Source: Sphingobacteriaceae bacterium | Lineage (GTDB): Bacteria; Bacteroidota; Bacteroidia; Sphingobacteriales; Sphingobacteriaceae | Assembly (NCBI GenBank): GCA_017745075.1 | Contig: JAGIAD010000006.1 | Coordinates: 1 to 64,000 of the forward strand | Direction of reading: 5' to 3' | Length of the DNA: 64,000 nucleotides | Shown: piece after piece, positions 17,304 to 25,648 of the stretch | Layout of the letters: each line of letters starts with the position of its first letter | How positions within the stretch are numbered: position 1 is the stretch's first letter | The notes under the pieces: generated by a model | What the model was told of the DNA's origin: nothing | Databases searched by the model: none | What the model saw: only the letters and a program-made list of their open reading frames with translations | Position numbers and translations under genes: made by a program

Positions 17304-20105
17304 ATGAGTGAAGAACTAGACCCAAACATCAACGAAGAACACAAACATACCATAACGCCAATTAACGGTTTATACGAAAACTGGTTTCTCGATTATGCGT
17401 CTTATGTAATTCTGGACCGGGCAGTTCCACACATTAACGATGGATTGAAGCCTGTTCAACGCCGTATTATGCACTCGTTAAAGGAGATGGATGACGGGCG
17501 CTTTAACAAGGCCGCCAACGTAATTGGTAATACCATGAAATATCACCCGCATGGCGATGCTTCTATCGGCGATGCGATGGTACAAATCGGGCAAAAAGAT
17601 TTGCTTATTGATATGCAGGGGAACTGGGGAGATCCGGTTACCGGCGATAGCGCTGCGGCGCCCCGTTACATTGAAGCACGTTTATCGAAATTTGCCAACG
17701 AGGTGGTTTTCAATCCCGATACAACCGAATGGCAGCTAAGCTACGATGGTCGTAACAATGAGCCCGTTACCTTACCGGTTAAGTTCCCGCTTTTGCTGGC
17801 ACAAGGAGCCGAAGGTATTGCTGTGGGATTAGCCACCAAAGTAATGCCGCATAATTTTGTCGAATTGCTTGATGCATCGATAGAAGCACTGAAAGGTGTG
17901 CGTCCTAACATTATGCCCGATTTCTTTACCGGTGGTATGGCCGATTTTTCGAACTATAACGAAGGTCAGCGTGGCGGTAAAATTCGTGTAAGGGCAAAAA
18001 TTACCGAAAAAGATAAAAAGACTTTGATCATCAGTGAGGTACCTTTCAGTACCACCACAGGTTCTGTTATCGACAGTATTTTATCGGCCAACGATAAGGG
18101 AAAGATTAAAATCAAGAAAATTGAGGATAATACTGCCGCTAACGTAGAAATTGTAGTGCACCTGGCACCGGGCATTTCGCCCGACGTGACCATTGATGCG
18201 CTTTATGCTTTCACGGCCTGCGAGGTTTCCATATCGCCAAATACCTGTATCATCCAGGATGATAAACCACACTTCTTAAGTGTGAACGATATCCTGATCG
18301 AAAATACCAAACACACGAAAGGCTTACTTAAAAAAGAGCTTGAAATCCGTTTGAATGAATTGCAGGAGAAGATTTTCTTTAGCTCCCTGTTAAAGATATT
18401 TATCCAGGAGGGGATGTATAAAAACCCTGAGTACGAAAATTCGAGCAATTTTGAAACGGTAGTAGAGGTTTTACACATTCTGTTCGAGCCTTTTAAACCA
18501 TCGCTTTACCGCGAAATCCAGCCGGAAGATTTTAAAAAGCTAATCGATAAACCGATGAGCAGCATCACGCGCTTTGATGTGAAAAAAGCCGATGAGCAGA
18601 TGAAAAACCTGGAGGATGAAATTAAAGTGGTTAAAAATCACTTAAAACACCTTACCGATTACGCCATTGCCTGGTTTCAGAAGCTCAAAGATAAGTACGG
18701 AAAAGGCCGGGAGCGTAAAACAGAAATCCGTTTGTTTGATCGGGTTGAAGCCTCGAAAGTTGCCCTGGCCAACGTAAAATTATATGTAAACCGTGCAGAT
18801 GGTTTTGTGGGTTCGGGTTTACGTAAAGATGAGTTTGTAGCCGATTGCTCGGATATTGATGAAATAATTGTTTTCCGCGAAGATGGCAAATGCATTATTA
18901 CCAAAGTTGCCGAGAAGACCTTTGTAGGTAAAGGCATTATCCACGTTCAGGTATTCAAGAAAAACGACGAGCGTACCGTTTACAACATGGTTTACAAAGA
19001 TGGCGCCAGCGGAACATCCTATATTAAAAGATTTTCGGTTGTAGGCGTAACCCGCGATAAGGAATACGATTTAACCAAAGGATCAAAAGGTTCGAAAGTA
19101 TTGTATTTTACCGCTAACCCGAACGGGGAGGCCGAAATTATAAATGTGTCCTTAAAACCGCATTCTAAACTGCGTAAGCTGCAGTTCGATCTTGATTTTG
19201 CAGAAGTGGCCATCAAGGGGCGCGGTTCACAAGGTAATATTGTATCGAAATATCCCGTTAAAAAGATCATTTTAAAAAGCAAGGGGGTTTCTACCTTATC
19301 AGGACTTAAAATCTGGTACGATGATTTGTTAAAACGCCTGAATGTTGATGGCCGTGGTAAATACCTGGGCGAATTTGATGGCGATGATCGTATTTTACAG
19401 GTACACAAGGATGGTTACTACGAATTGAGTTCATTCGATTTAACCAACCACTTCGACGATAATTTGCTGCTGATCGAGAAGTTTGATCCGGAAAGAATCT
19501 TTGCAGCAGTTCACTTTGAAGGTAAGGCACAGAATTATTTCATTAAACGTTTTGTCTTCGAATTGCAGGCTAACGGTAAGAAAACGATTTTTATCAGCGA
19601 AGAGCCAAAGTCGAAATTATTACACTTAACAGGCAACCCGGCTGCTAAAATTATAGTCGATGTATTAAAAGGTAAAACACAGGTTCCCGAAACCCTTGAG
19701 CTTGTATTGGCCGAATTGATCGATGTTAAAGGGCTAAAGGCTAACGGTAACCGTTTATCGCCGCATGATGTACAAAAGGTTGTGTTGGAAGAACCGGAGA
19801 TTGAAGAGGAAGAAGTAGAAGAAACGCCGGCTGAAGATGAAAGCAATGGTGAAGAGGGAGCAGCAGCTGAAGAAGCGAGCGAATTAGCAGAAGCAACAGA
19901 AAAAGCTGCTGATGAACCGGCTGCTGAGAAGGTAAAACCAAAATTCGAACGTACCGAAACACCAGCGCCTAAAACGGAAAAACCTGTCCCGGCTCAAGAA
20001 GAAGCACCAAAAACTGAAGAAAAGCCAGTGAAAAAAATAGATTTCGAAATTACCAACCCTGATGATATCGATATTGATGATAAGGGGCAAATCGGGCTGT
20101 TTTAG
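17304..20105 (+). CDS. parC: DNA topoisomerase IV subunit A
   Basis: 933 residues. The winged-helix breakage domain is intact: GLKPVQRRIMHSLKEM, KYHPHGDASIGDAMV, and the catalytic Tyr122 in APRYIEARL. A six-bladed C-terminal region follows (from about 500), with no GyrA-box seen, which favours ParC over GyrA. The last 105 residues (from about 828) form a low-complexity acidic tail rich in Glu, Ala, Pro and Lys, ending DIDDKGQIGLF. With ParE it resolves linked chromosomes. The small secreted-protein gene starts 5 bases after the stop and is probably co-transcribed. Confidence 0.92.
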   Translation: MSEELDPNINEEHKHTITPINGLYENWFLDYASYVILDRAVPHINDGLKPVQRRIMHSLKEMDDGRFNKAANVIGNTMKYHPHGDASIGDAMVQIGQKDLLIDMQGNWGDPVTGDSAAAPRYIEARLSKFANEVVFNPDTTEWQLSYDGRNNEPVTLPVKFPLLLAQGAEGIAVGLATKVMPHNFVELLDASIEALKGVRPNIMPDFFTGGMADFSNYNEGQRGGKIRVRAKITEKDKKTLIISEVPFSTTTGSVIDSILSANDKGKIKIKKIEDNTAANVEIVVHLAPGISPDVTIDALYAFTACEVSISPNTCIIQDDKPHFLSVNDILIENTKHTKGLLKKELEIRLNELQEKIFFSSLLKIFIQEGMYKNPEYENSSNFETVVEVLHILFEPFKPSLYREIQPEDFKKLIDKPMSSITRFDVKKADEQMKNLEDEIKVVKNHLKHLTDYAIAWFQKLKDKYGKGRERKTEIRLFDRVEASKVALANVKLYVNRADGFVGSGLRKDEFVADCSDIDEIIVFREDGKCIITKVAEKTFVGKGIIHVQVFKKNDERTVYNMVYKDGASGTSYIKRFSVVGVTRDKEYDLTKGSKGSKVLYFTANPNGEAEIINVSLKPHSKLRKLQFDLDFAEVAIKGRGSQGNIVSKYPVKKIILKSKGVSTLSGLKIWYDDLLKRLNVDGRGKYLGEFDGDDRILQVHKDGYYELSSFDLTNHFDDNLLLIEKFDPERIFAAVHFEGKAQNYFIKRFVFELQANGKKTIFISEEPKSKLLHLTGNPAAKIIVDVLKGKTQVPETLELVLAELIDVKGLKANGNRLSPHDVQKVVLEEPEIEEEEVEETPAEDESNGEEGAAAEEASELAEATEKAADEPAAEKVKPKFERTETPAPKTEKPVPAQEEAPKTEEKPVKKIDFEITNPDDIDIDDKGQIGLF

Positions 20106-20110
20106 ATTTT

Positions 20111-20518
20111 ATGTGTATGAGGCTGGTTTTATTATTATTATTTCTTTCAATTTCCACAGGTTTATTTGCCCAGGAAAAAGTAGCAGAGAAAGCGGTGCAG
20201 AAATTTTTAATACAATTTAATGCTGCCAAATACGATCGGATTTATAGCACATTCTCTTCTGAATATCAAAAAAAGTTATCGAAGGAGGATATGGTGAAAT
20301 ATTTAGACTATATCCATGGGATGATTAAAGGATTTAGGTCGGCAACCTTCAAAACTCAAAGAGAAAATGAATTTATGTATTTTCTTATCTGTAAGGATAA
20401 AGAAATAAATGCTGATTTTCAGTGTGTAATTAATTCTGATGGTAAATTTGAATATTTAACATTTAAAAGAATAGGAGGAAAAGGGGATCCACCTCCTGTT
20501 GATAAAATGAAACAATAA
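20111..20518 (+). CDS. small secreted DUF3887-like protein
   Basis: 135 residues: a signal peptide (MCMRLVLLLLFLSISTGLFA, cleavage before QEKV) and a domain of about 110 residues with an FNAAKYDRIYSTFSSEYQKKLS stretch (in part) that recalls DUF3887/NTF2-like folds. The alternative ATG at 20117 gives a more usual MRLVLLL start. Probably periplasmic or exported; role unknown. It lies 5 bases after parC, so expression may be coupled although there is no evident functional link. Confidence 0.7.
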   Translation: MCMRLVLLLLFLSISTGLFAQEKVAEKAVQKFLIQFNAAKYDRIYSTFSSEYQKKLSKEDMVKYLDYIHGMIKGFRSATFKTQRENEFMYFLICKDKEINADFQCVINSDGKFEYLTFKRIGGKGDPPPVDKMKQ

Positions 20519-20552
20519 TATTGCAATTATACCGATCTAGCATTTTTAAACC

Positions 20553-20560
20553 TATATTTG
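20553..20560 (+). promoter_or_regulatory. -7 promoter box before the TPP riboswitch
   Basis: TATATTTG matches TAnnTTTG and lies just upstream of the first riboswitch helix. A -33 TTTG at standard spacing is not evident. Confidence 0.55.
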
Positions 20561-20562
20561 CC

Positions 20563-20750
20563 TTGCTCAAAGGGGTGCTTACTGGTTTAAATTCTTTTAT
20601 TATCAGTTTGCTGAGATTACACCCGTTTTAAGGCAAAAGGTAGAAAGGTAAAAGGTTGAAGGTTTTCCCACCCTCTGCCTTCTAACCCTCCACCTTTAAC
20701 CTTAAATGTACCTGATGCGGATAATACCGACGTAGGAAAGAGGTTAGCAT
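20563..20750 (+). ncRNA. TPP (thiamine pyrophosphate) riboswitch with long P3 arm
   Basis: The thi-box core is clear: AGGGGTGC (20571-20578), GCTGAGATTACACCC (20610-20624) and CCTGATGCGGATAATACC then GACGTAGGAAAG (20711-20740). TTGCT near 20563 can pair with AGCA near 20746 to close P1. Between the two halves lies an arm of about 80 bases (20628-20707) made of purine-rich and complementary pyrimidine-rich words (AAGGTAGAAAGGTAAAAGG against CCACCTTTAACCTT), which resembles the intergenic repeat family of this genome. Binding TPP would lower expression of the transporter gene downstream. Confidence 0.93.
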
Positions 20751-20755
20751 TTACC

Positions 20756-20780
20756 ACTGTTTCGCCCTGAAAGCAGTTTT
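20756..20780 (+). terminator. candidate expression-platform hairpin of the TPP riboswitch
   Basis: ACTGTTTC pairs with GAAAGCAGT (one bulged G) around a GCCCT loop and is followed by TTT. It could act as the terminator or a regulatory stem between the riboswitch and the ATG at 20807. The T tract is short, so the mechanism is uncertain. Confidence 0.4.
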
Positions 20781-20806
20781 CAATAATTTGTAGCAAAATA
20801 TTGTAA

Positions 20807-21433
20807 ATGAATTTTCAGGATTGGTTTAAGCTTTTTCAGGAGCAGATTGTACACACCTCTTTTATCGAGTGGCTGGCTGTGGGTTTTGGTGTAGCAGAAG
20901 TTTTGCTGGCCAAAAAGAACAGTATTTGGTTGTATCCAACTGGCATTATTTCTATTCTCTTATCCATGTTTCTGTTGTTAAACGTAAAACTATATGCAGA
21001 AACGCTTTTAAGTATTTACTATCTGGTAATGAGTGTGTACGGCTGGGTTATCTGGAAGAAAAGGAAACTGGAAGCCGAAAACCAGGTATCTTGGTCAAGC
21101 AACAATGAATTAACCATTGCCATGCTTATTTCAGTAATTGGTTTTGGGGTATTATTTCTGGTGTTAAGACATTTTACCGATTCGGACGTACCTCTTTTTG
21201 ATGCCTTTGTTTCGGCTACTGCCTGGGCAGGCATGTGGTTACTGGCTAAACGCAAAATAGAAAACTGGATTTTTCTCAATATTTCCAATATTGTGGCTAT
21301 TCCTTTATTGTTCCATAAAAAGCTGCCATTAATGGCTTGTTTAACCACATTTTTATTTACGGTGGCTATTTTTGGCTTTTTAGACTGGAAGAAAATTATC
21401 AATAAAAGCAAGCTTAAATTGGCCCAATCTTAA
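20807..21433 (+). CDS. pnuT: PnuC-family thiamine transporter (PnuT)
   Basis: 208 residues, about seven membrane helices. The PnuC-family substrate motif WxxW is present as YGWVIW, and ATAWAGMWLLAKRKIENWIFLNI is the second half of the core. PnuC proteins move nicotinamide riboside, thiamine or riboflavin by facilitated diffusion trapped by phosphorylation. The TPP riboswitch directly upstream points to thiamine, so PnuT is a better name than the usual nicotinamide transporter label. No thiamine kinase gene is adjacent. The ATG at 20807 is the first in frame after the riboswitch. Confidence 0.88.
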   Translation: MNFQDWFKLFQEQIVHTSFIEWLAVGFGVAEVLLAKKNSIWLYPTGIISILLSMFLLLNVKLYAETLLSIYYLVMSVYGWVIWKKRKLEAENQVSWSSNNELTIAMLISVIGFGVLFLVLRHFTDSDVPLFDAFVSATAWAGMWLLAKRKIENWIFLNISNIVAIPLLFHKKLPLMACLTTFLFTVAIFGFLDWKKIINKSKLKLAQS

Positions 21434-21445
21434 AAAGGAAGTGCG

Positions 21446-22534
21446 ATGGAAGATACTTTAACCCTTAACTGGCAGGAAAAAGTTGACAGCTATGCCGCTC
21501 TTTCAGAAGAAATGGGCAAGCTGCATCCCGAAATCTTAGAACTGGCCTACAGCGAAAACTGGTTCAAGCTTTTTGTGCCTGAAGTGTATGGAGGCGCCAA
21601 TAAAAAACTGCCCGAAATTCTGCGTTTAGAAGAACAACTGGCCGAAGCTGATGGAAGCCTCGGCTGGACCATTACCTTATGCGCCGGTGCCGGTTGGTTT
21701 GCAGGCTTTTTAGATCCTGAACTGGCCACTGAGATTTTTGCAGACAGGGAGGTTTGTTTTGCAGGCAGTGGGGCAGTAGGTGGCGAGGCCATTAAAACTG
21801 AAACCGGTTATCGTATAAACGGCCAGTGGAACTATGCCAGTGGTGCCTTGCATGCCACTATATTTACGGCTAACTGTTTTCTTAAAAACGAAAATGGCGA
21901 AGCTATTCTGGATGAAAACCACGAACCGGTAATCAAATCATTTATCCTGAAAAAGGCCGAAGTTAATATTTTACCCGGTTGGTCTTACTTTGGCTTAATA
22001 GCCACAGGCAGCCATGCCTTTGAAGTAAAAAACCTCGAAGTACCCGAAAACAGAACCTTCTTAATTAATGAAGATATCCAGGTAAAGGATTCGGGCTTTG
22101 AGTATCCCTTTTTACAGCTTGCCGAGACCACTTTAGCCGTTAACAGCCTCGGCATGACCAATCATTTTATTAAACTGGTCGAAAAATCTTTTCATGCCCG
22201 TTCGAGTATGAAGAGATTTACCGAACCGCAGATCCGGTTTTTTACGACTGAGTTAAACCGTTGTAAAAATGAAGTACAAACCTTGCGCGAGCAATTTTTT
22301 ACTGCATTTGATAAATCGTGGGTTGAGCTAATGGATAACGGTCAAATAAGCGATGCTAAGCTAGCCGATGTCAGTGCAATCAGTCGTAAATTGGCTCATG
22401 CCTGTTGGCGTACTGCGGGTATTCTGTTTCCGTATTGTGGTTTGGAGGCGGCTAAAAAAGGATCGGAGATTAATCGGGTGTGGAGGGATATTCATACGGC
22501 CAGCCAACACGGGCTGCTTACTTTCGAGGTTTAA
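21446..22534 (+). CDS. acyl-CoA dehydrogenase-like flavoprotein
   Basis: 362 residues with the acyl-CoA dehydrogenase fold: helical N-domain with FKLFVPEVYGGANKKLPE and DGSLGWTITLCAG, a beta middle domain (GYRINGQWNYASGA), and a C-terminal helical domain ending EINRVWRDIHTASQHGLL. That ending resembles the HsaA/HpaB-type flavin monooxygenase branch, so it may be an oxygenase or hydroxylase rather than a true fatty acyl dehydrogenase. Starts 12 bases after pnuT with AAGGAAG before the ATG, so it is probably in the riboswitch-controlled transcript. That raises a thiamine-related role, which is inference. Confidence 0.78.
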   Translation: MEDTLTLNWQEKVDSYAALSEEMGKLHPEILELAYSENWFKLFVPEVYGGANKKLPEILRLEEQLAEADGSLGWTITLCAGAGWFAGFLDPELATEIFADREVCFAGSGAVGGEAIKTETGYRINGQWNYASGALHATIFTANCFLKNENGEAILDENHEPVIKSFILKKAEVNILPGWSYFGLIATGSHAFEVKNLEVPENRTFLINEDIQVKDSGFEYPFLQLAETTLAVNSLGMTNHFIKLVEKSFHARSSMKRFTEPQIRFFTTELNRCKNEVQTLREQFFTAFDKSWVELMDNGQISDAKLADVSAISRKLAHACWRTAGILFPYCGLEAAKKGSEINRVWRDIHTASQHGLLTFEV

Positions 22535-23077
22535 CTATTCGAGTAACTCAGGTTTAATTTTATCTTTAAAATCAGAGGCAAATTTATTCAGTTTGGGTTG
22601 TATCACAAATGCGCAATACGGTTTTCCCTGGTTGTTGTTAAAATAATTCTGATGATAGTCTTCTGCCTCATAAAATTCAGCTGTCGGAGAAATCTCTGTC
22701 ACGATTGGCTTATCGAAAATATTTTGTTGCGTTAAGTCCGCTATCATTTTCTCCGTCTGGTTTTTCTGATCATCATTTTCATAAAAAACTACCGAACGGT
22801 ATTGCGTGCCAACATCGTTACCCTGCCTGTTCAAGGTTGTTGGATTATGGGTTTTAAAGAATACCAAAAGAAGCTCGTTGAAAGAAATAATACTTTCGTC
22901 GAATTCGATTTGGATCACTTCTGCATGGCCGGTATCTCCATTACAAATTTCCATATAGGTAGGATGTTTCAAGTCTCCTCCCATGTAGCCTGATGTAACC
23001 TGGCTTACCCCATTTAACGTCTGAAAAACGGCTTCGGTGCACCAAAAGCAGCCTCCGCCAAGTGTTGCTGTTTGCAT
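22535..23077 (-). CDS. msrA: peptide methionine sulfoxide reductase A
   Basis: 180 residues. GGGCFWC holds the catalytic Cys10; GYMGGDLKHPTYMEICNGDTGHAE (in part) and EAEDYHQNYF are family motifs. It reduces S-methionine sulfoxide in proteins using thioredoxin. The ATG at 23075-23077 places the motif at the usual position. The gene converges on the acyl-CoA dehydrogenase gene with no gap: the two stop codons abut at 22534/22535. Confidence 0.95.
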   Translation of the reverse strand: MQTATLGGGCFWCTEAVFQTLNGVSQVTSGYMGGDLKHPTYMEICNGDTGHAEVIQIEFDESIISFNELLLVFFKTHNPTTLNRQGNDVGTQYRSVVFYENDDQKNQTEKMIADLTQQNIFDKPIVTEISPTAEFYEAEDYHQNYFNNNQGKPYCAFVIQPKLNKFASDFKDKIKPELLE

Positions 23078-23241
23078 ATCCTACATAAATTATAGTTTGG
23101 TTTAATCTTAGTGTCAAAAAAAGACATTTTTTTGATATTAAAGACTCGTTTGATAGCGATTATTCCTATAAGTTTTAAGTAGGCTTTGTCTTGTATGGCG
23201 GTTGGGCTAAACTTTAATGATTTTTATAACCAGGGGGAAAT

Positions 23242-23272
23242 GAAAAAGCCTGTAATTTCAATTACAGGCTTC
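23242..23272 (-). terminator. intrinsic terminator of the leftward envelope-protein gene
   Basis: On the minus strand, AAGCCTGTAAT, a TGAA loop and ATTACAGGCTT, then a T run. It begins 5 bases after the stop at 23277. Confidence 0.85.
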
Positions 23273-23276
23273 AAGT

Positions 23277-24326
23277 TTATTGATATTGAATATATATCGG
23301 TTTTGGGGTAAGCTTTAGCAGCTCTTCTGGTGTCATTAAACGTTTAGGCTCTTTTTTAAGGTCGTTTTTATAAAAAAGCTTAAAACCTGTAAACTGAACG
23401 GGCTCTCCCTGAACAAAATGGCGGTAAGTTCCTTTTTTCAGTTCTGGTTCGCCCCATCCATCCATATGTACTACAACCTGTACTTCAGGGCGGAGTTTAA
23501 TATTTGCAGCGTTGGTTACCATTTTCTTAGTAAAGCGGTGCAATACAAATACTTTTGGAGGCAGATTGTGTTTTTTAACAATATCAGCCAGGTATTGGGT
23601 TACATAATTTACGTCGGCAGCATCATAAGTGCCGATTTTTTTGCCTGGCAGTGAACCGTCCTTCATCGAAAATTCCGGGTCAATACCCAAATGAACATAA
23701 GGCAGTTCAAGGTATTTTTCGATACGCGGCAATTCTGCTTTTATTGTGCTTAAAGCTACCTGAAGATCTAAAAATACAATGGTATTAGGTTGCATTTTAG
23801 CAATTTTCAAAACAGAATCGATCTGTTTATCACCCATCCTGTTGATGTATTTGCCATCTTTCCCCGGTGTACCACTGGCTACCGCGGCAATATAATGTAA
23901 TCCTGGTTGTACCGGGGTGGTCGGATCAGCCTTTTCCCAGTGCTTTACTTCGGCATTTAAACGTTGCCACATTTCCTTAGGCGCATATTCTCCAAGCGCA
24001 CCCATTTTTTTTGAATGCAGGTTTCCATAATAAACAACAATACGTTTAAAAGGGAGAATGGCCCCGGCCAAAGGATAAGGTTGTTTTTTTACCGGCCATT
24101 TTCCGGTGGTATCTCCATTGGCCAGTTTTTTTACCAATGAATCGTAAAGCTTCGGATCAACAGGTTTCATGACGTTTGCTGTTGAGTCGGTTTTCTTTTT
24201 AGTGGTATCAGATGAAAAGATTTTACCAATGCTGCTTCTGCCTTTACCGTCTGAATTGCAGTTGGCGAATAAGCTGATTGCGGCAAAACCAAGTATAATG
24301 GTGCCTGCTAATTGAGGGAATTTCAT
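23277..24326 (-). CDS. envelope protein of unknown function
   Basis: 349 residues. The N-terminus MKFPQLAGTIILGFAAISLF is an export signal; Cys23 (FANC) could be lipidated, but Asn at -1 is a poor lipobox. A Lys/Ser/Thr-rich linker (to about 60) precedes a compact domain with alternating strands and helices: FKRIVVYYGN, HYIAAVASG, NTIVFLDLQVAL, YVHLGIDPEF, PPKVFVLHRF, VQVVVHMDGWG. The spacing of beta strands ending in acidic residues suggests a TIM-barrel-like fold, perhaps a glycoside hydrolase relative. No family is recognised and no substrate is claimed. It is monocistronic with its own terminator. Confidence 0.75.
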   Translation of the reverse strand: MKFPQLAGTIILGFAAISLFANCNSDGKGRSSIGKIFSSDTTKKKTDSTANVMKPVDPKLYDSLVKKLANGDTTGKWPVKKQPYPLAGAILPFKRIVVYYGNLHSKKMGALGEYAPKEMWQRLNAEVKHWEKADPTTPVQPGLHYIAAVASGTPGKDGKYINRMGDKQIDSVLKIAKMQPNTIVFLDLQVALSTIKAELPRIEKYLELPYVHLGIDPEFSMKDGSLPGKKIGTYDAADVNYVTQYLADIVKKHNLPPKVFVLHRFTKKMVTNAANIKLRPEVQVVVHMDGWGEPELKKGTYRHFVQGEPVQFTGFKLFYKNDLKKEPKRLMTPEELLKLTPKPIYIQYQ

Positions 24327-24413
24327 GGATATATTAGATAATTAAATTTAGCTTTTTCCGGGCTGATGAAAGTAGGACGGAAATTTGATAGTTTAAAATA
24401 AAGTAATCAACAT

Positions 24414-25295
24414 TTACACATTACAGAATTTACCAAAAACGCCCAAAGGCAATTTAATGCCTGAAGTAGCCTGTAAATAAAGTTCTCCCGTTTCGAGATT
24501 CTTAACCGCAGGAAAAGAGGTACGGATTAAATTGTCGACAATTACCGACGAAAAACCAAGCGAGTAGGTATTTAGAATAAGGAAATGTTCTTTTTCATCC
24601 AGTAACTGTACTACATCCTGCATCATTTCCTGGATATGATCTTCGAGCTTCCATTTTTCGCCGTTAGGGCCATGGCCATAAGCCGGTGGATCCAGAATAA
24701 TACCATTGTATTTTTTGCCTCTTTTAAGCTCCTTTTTCACAAACTTCAGGGCATCTTCTACCATCCAACGGGTATTTTTCAGGCCAGAAAGTTCCTGGTT
24801 TTCATTGGCCCAGGTAACTACCTGTTTAATCGAATCTACGTGGGTGGTTTCTGCTCCTGCCGCATTGGCAATTAGGGATGCGGCACCGGTATAGGCAAAC
24901 AGGTTTAGAACCTTTGGCTGCGGCGTTTTAAATTTTTTAATCGACGATGAGATAAAATCCCAGTTTACAGCCTGTTCAGGGAAAACTCCAACATGTTTAA
25001 ACGAAGTTAAGCCTAAACGAAGTTTAATGGCCACTTCGTTATTTTTATATTCTACATGCCAGCGGTCGGGAATGGACGGATTTTTTTTAATCCATTCGCC
25101 AGAAGTAGCCGAACGGCCCCTGAAATTTATGTTGGCTGCTTTTTTCCAATCCTGTTCTGAATATTTTTTTTTCCATACGGCCTGAGGCTCAGGACGGATA
25201 AGAATTACATTTCCAAAACGTTCTAATTTTTCAAAATCCCCGCAATCTATCAGTTCATAATCTTTCCAGTGGGTGGGGGCTAGTAATTGTATCAT
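24414..25295 (-). CDS. class I SAM-dependent methyltransferase, RlmI/RlmK-like
   Basis: 293 residues. The SAM-binding loop is VLNLFAYTGAASLIANAAGA (about 137-156), the acidic ribose-binding strand is THVDSIKQVV, and LDPPAYGHGP is the catalytic motif of the 23S rRNA cytosine-C5 methyltransferase branch (RlmI/RlmK). The N-terminal PUA domain of full-length RlmI is absent, replaced by about 110 residues with a DYELIDCGDFEKLERFG start. Likely an rRNA or tRNA methyltransferase; the exact target is unknown. The hairpin repeat at 25314 lies just upstream of its start. Confidence 0.82.
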   Translation of the reverse strand: MIQLLAPTHWKDYELIDCGDFEKLERFGNVILIRPEPQAVWKKKYSEQDWKKAANINFRGRSATSGEWIKKNPSIPDRWHVEYKNNEVAIKLRLGLTSFKHVGVFPEQAVNWDFISSSIKKFKTPQPKVLNLFAYTGAASLIANAAGAETTHVDSIKQVVTWANENQELSGLKNTRWMVEDALKFVKKELKRGKKYNGIILDPPAYGHGPNGEKWKLEDHIQEMMQDVVQLLDEKEHFLILNTYSLGFSSVIVDNLIRTSFPAVKNLETGELYLQATSGIKLPLGVFGKFCNV

Positions 25296-25313
25296 TTATT
25301 ATTATGTATGGTC

Positions 25314-25388
25314 CGTCATTGCGAGGCACGAAGCAATCTTAATGCGATAAATATACAGAAGGAGATTGCTTCGTACCTCGCAATGACG
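25314..25388. repeat. dispersed hairpin repeat, CATTGCGAGG type, copy 1
   Basis: CGTCATTGCGAGGCACGAAG at 25314 pairs with the complementary CTTCGTACCTCGCAATGACG ending at 25388; the inner arms AAGCAATCTT and AGATTGCTT extend the stem. The same outer arms recur at 32842-32938. Confidence 0.85.
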
Positions 25389-25395
25389 ATTTTAT

Positions 25396-25629
25396 TTAGT
25401 AGAAATTTATAGGCTCATTAAAGTCATCAGAAATATAAAGAATTGTACCCTTTGCGGCACCATATAAGCTTTTTGGTTCTTCAACTACATTTGTTTTTTC
25501 ACTTCCCGCTTTAGGAAAACTTTTTGAATGTTTGGCTTTTAAAAAATCAATAAAATCTTCTACCTCGTTTACCATGCTTTCTGGTAAGGTTTCCAATTTG
25601 AGAATGATATTTTTTGTAGCCGTAGTCAT
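25396..25629 (-). CDS. DUF2281 family small protein, antitoxin-like
   Basis: 77 residues from the ATG at 25627-25629 (a TTG six bases earlier is an alternative). LKLETLPESMVNEVEDFIDF is the start of the DUF2281 family, often found as the antitoxin-like half of VapB-like pairs. The tail KGTILYISDDFNEPINFY is typical of the family. No toxin gene lies beside it: the neighbours are a methyltransferase and mlaF. It is 19 bases downstream of mlaF on the same strand and may be on its transcript. Function unknown. Confidence 0.75.
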   Translation of the reverse strand: MTTATKNIILKLETLPESMVNEVEDFIDFLKAKHSKSFPKAGSEKTNVVEEPKSLYGAAKGTILYISDDFNEPINFY

Positions 25630-25648
25630 ATACAAATATACGATTTTC

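Noticed and set aside
20807..21433. Annotation as nicotinamide mononucleotide transporter
   Set aside because: The TPP riboswitch upstream favours thiamine as substrate.
25396..25629. Toxin-antitoxin locus
   Set aside because: Only an antitoxin-like DUF2281 gene is present; no adjacent toxin frame of plausible size.
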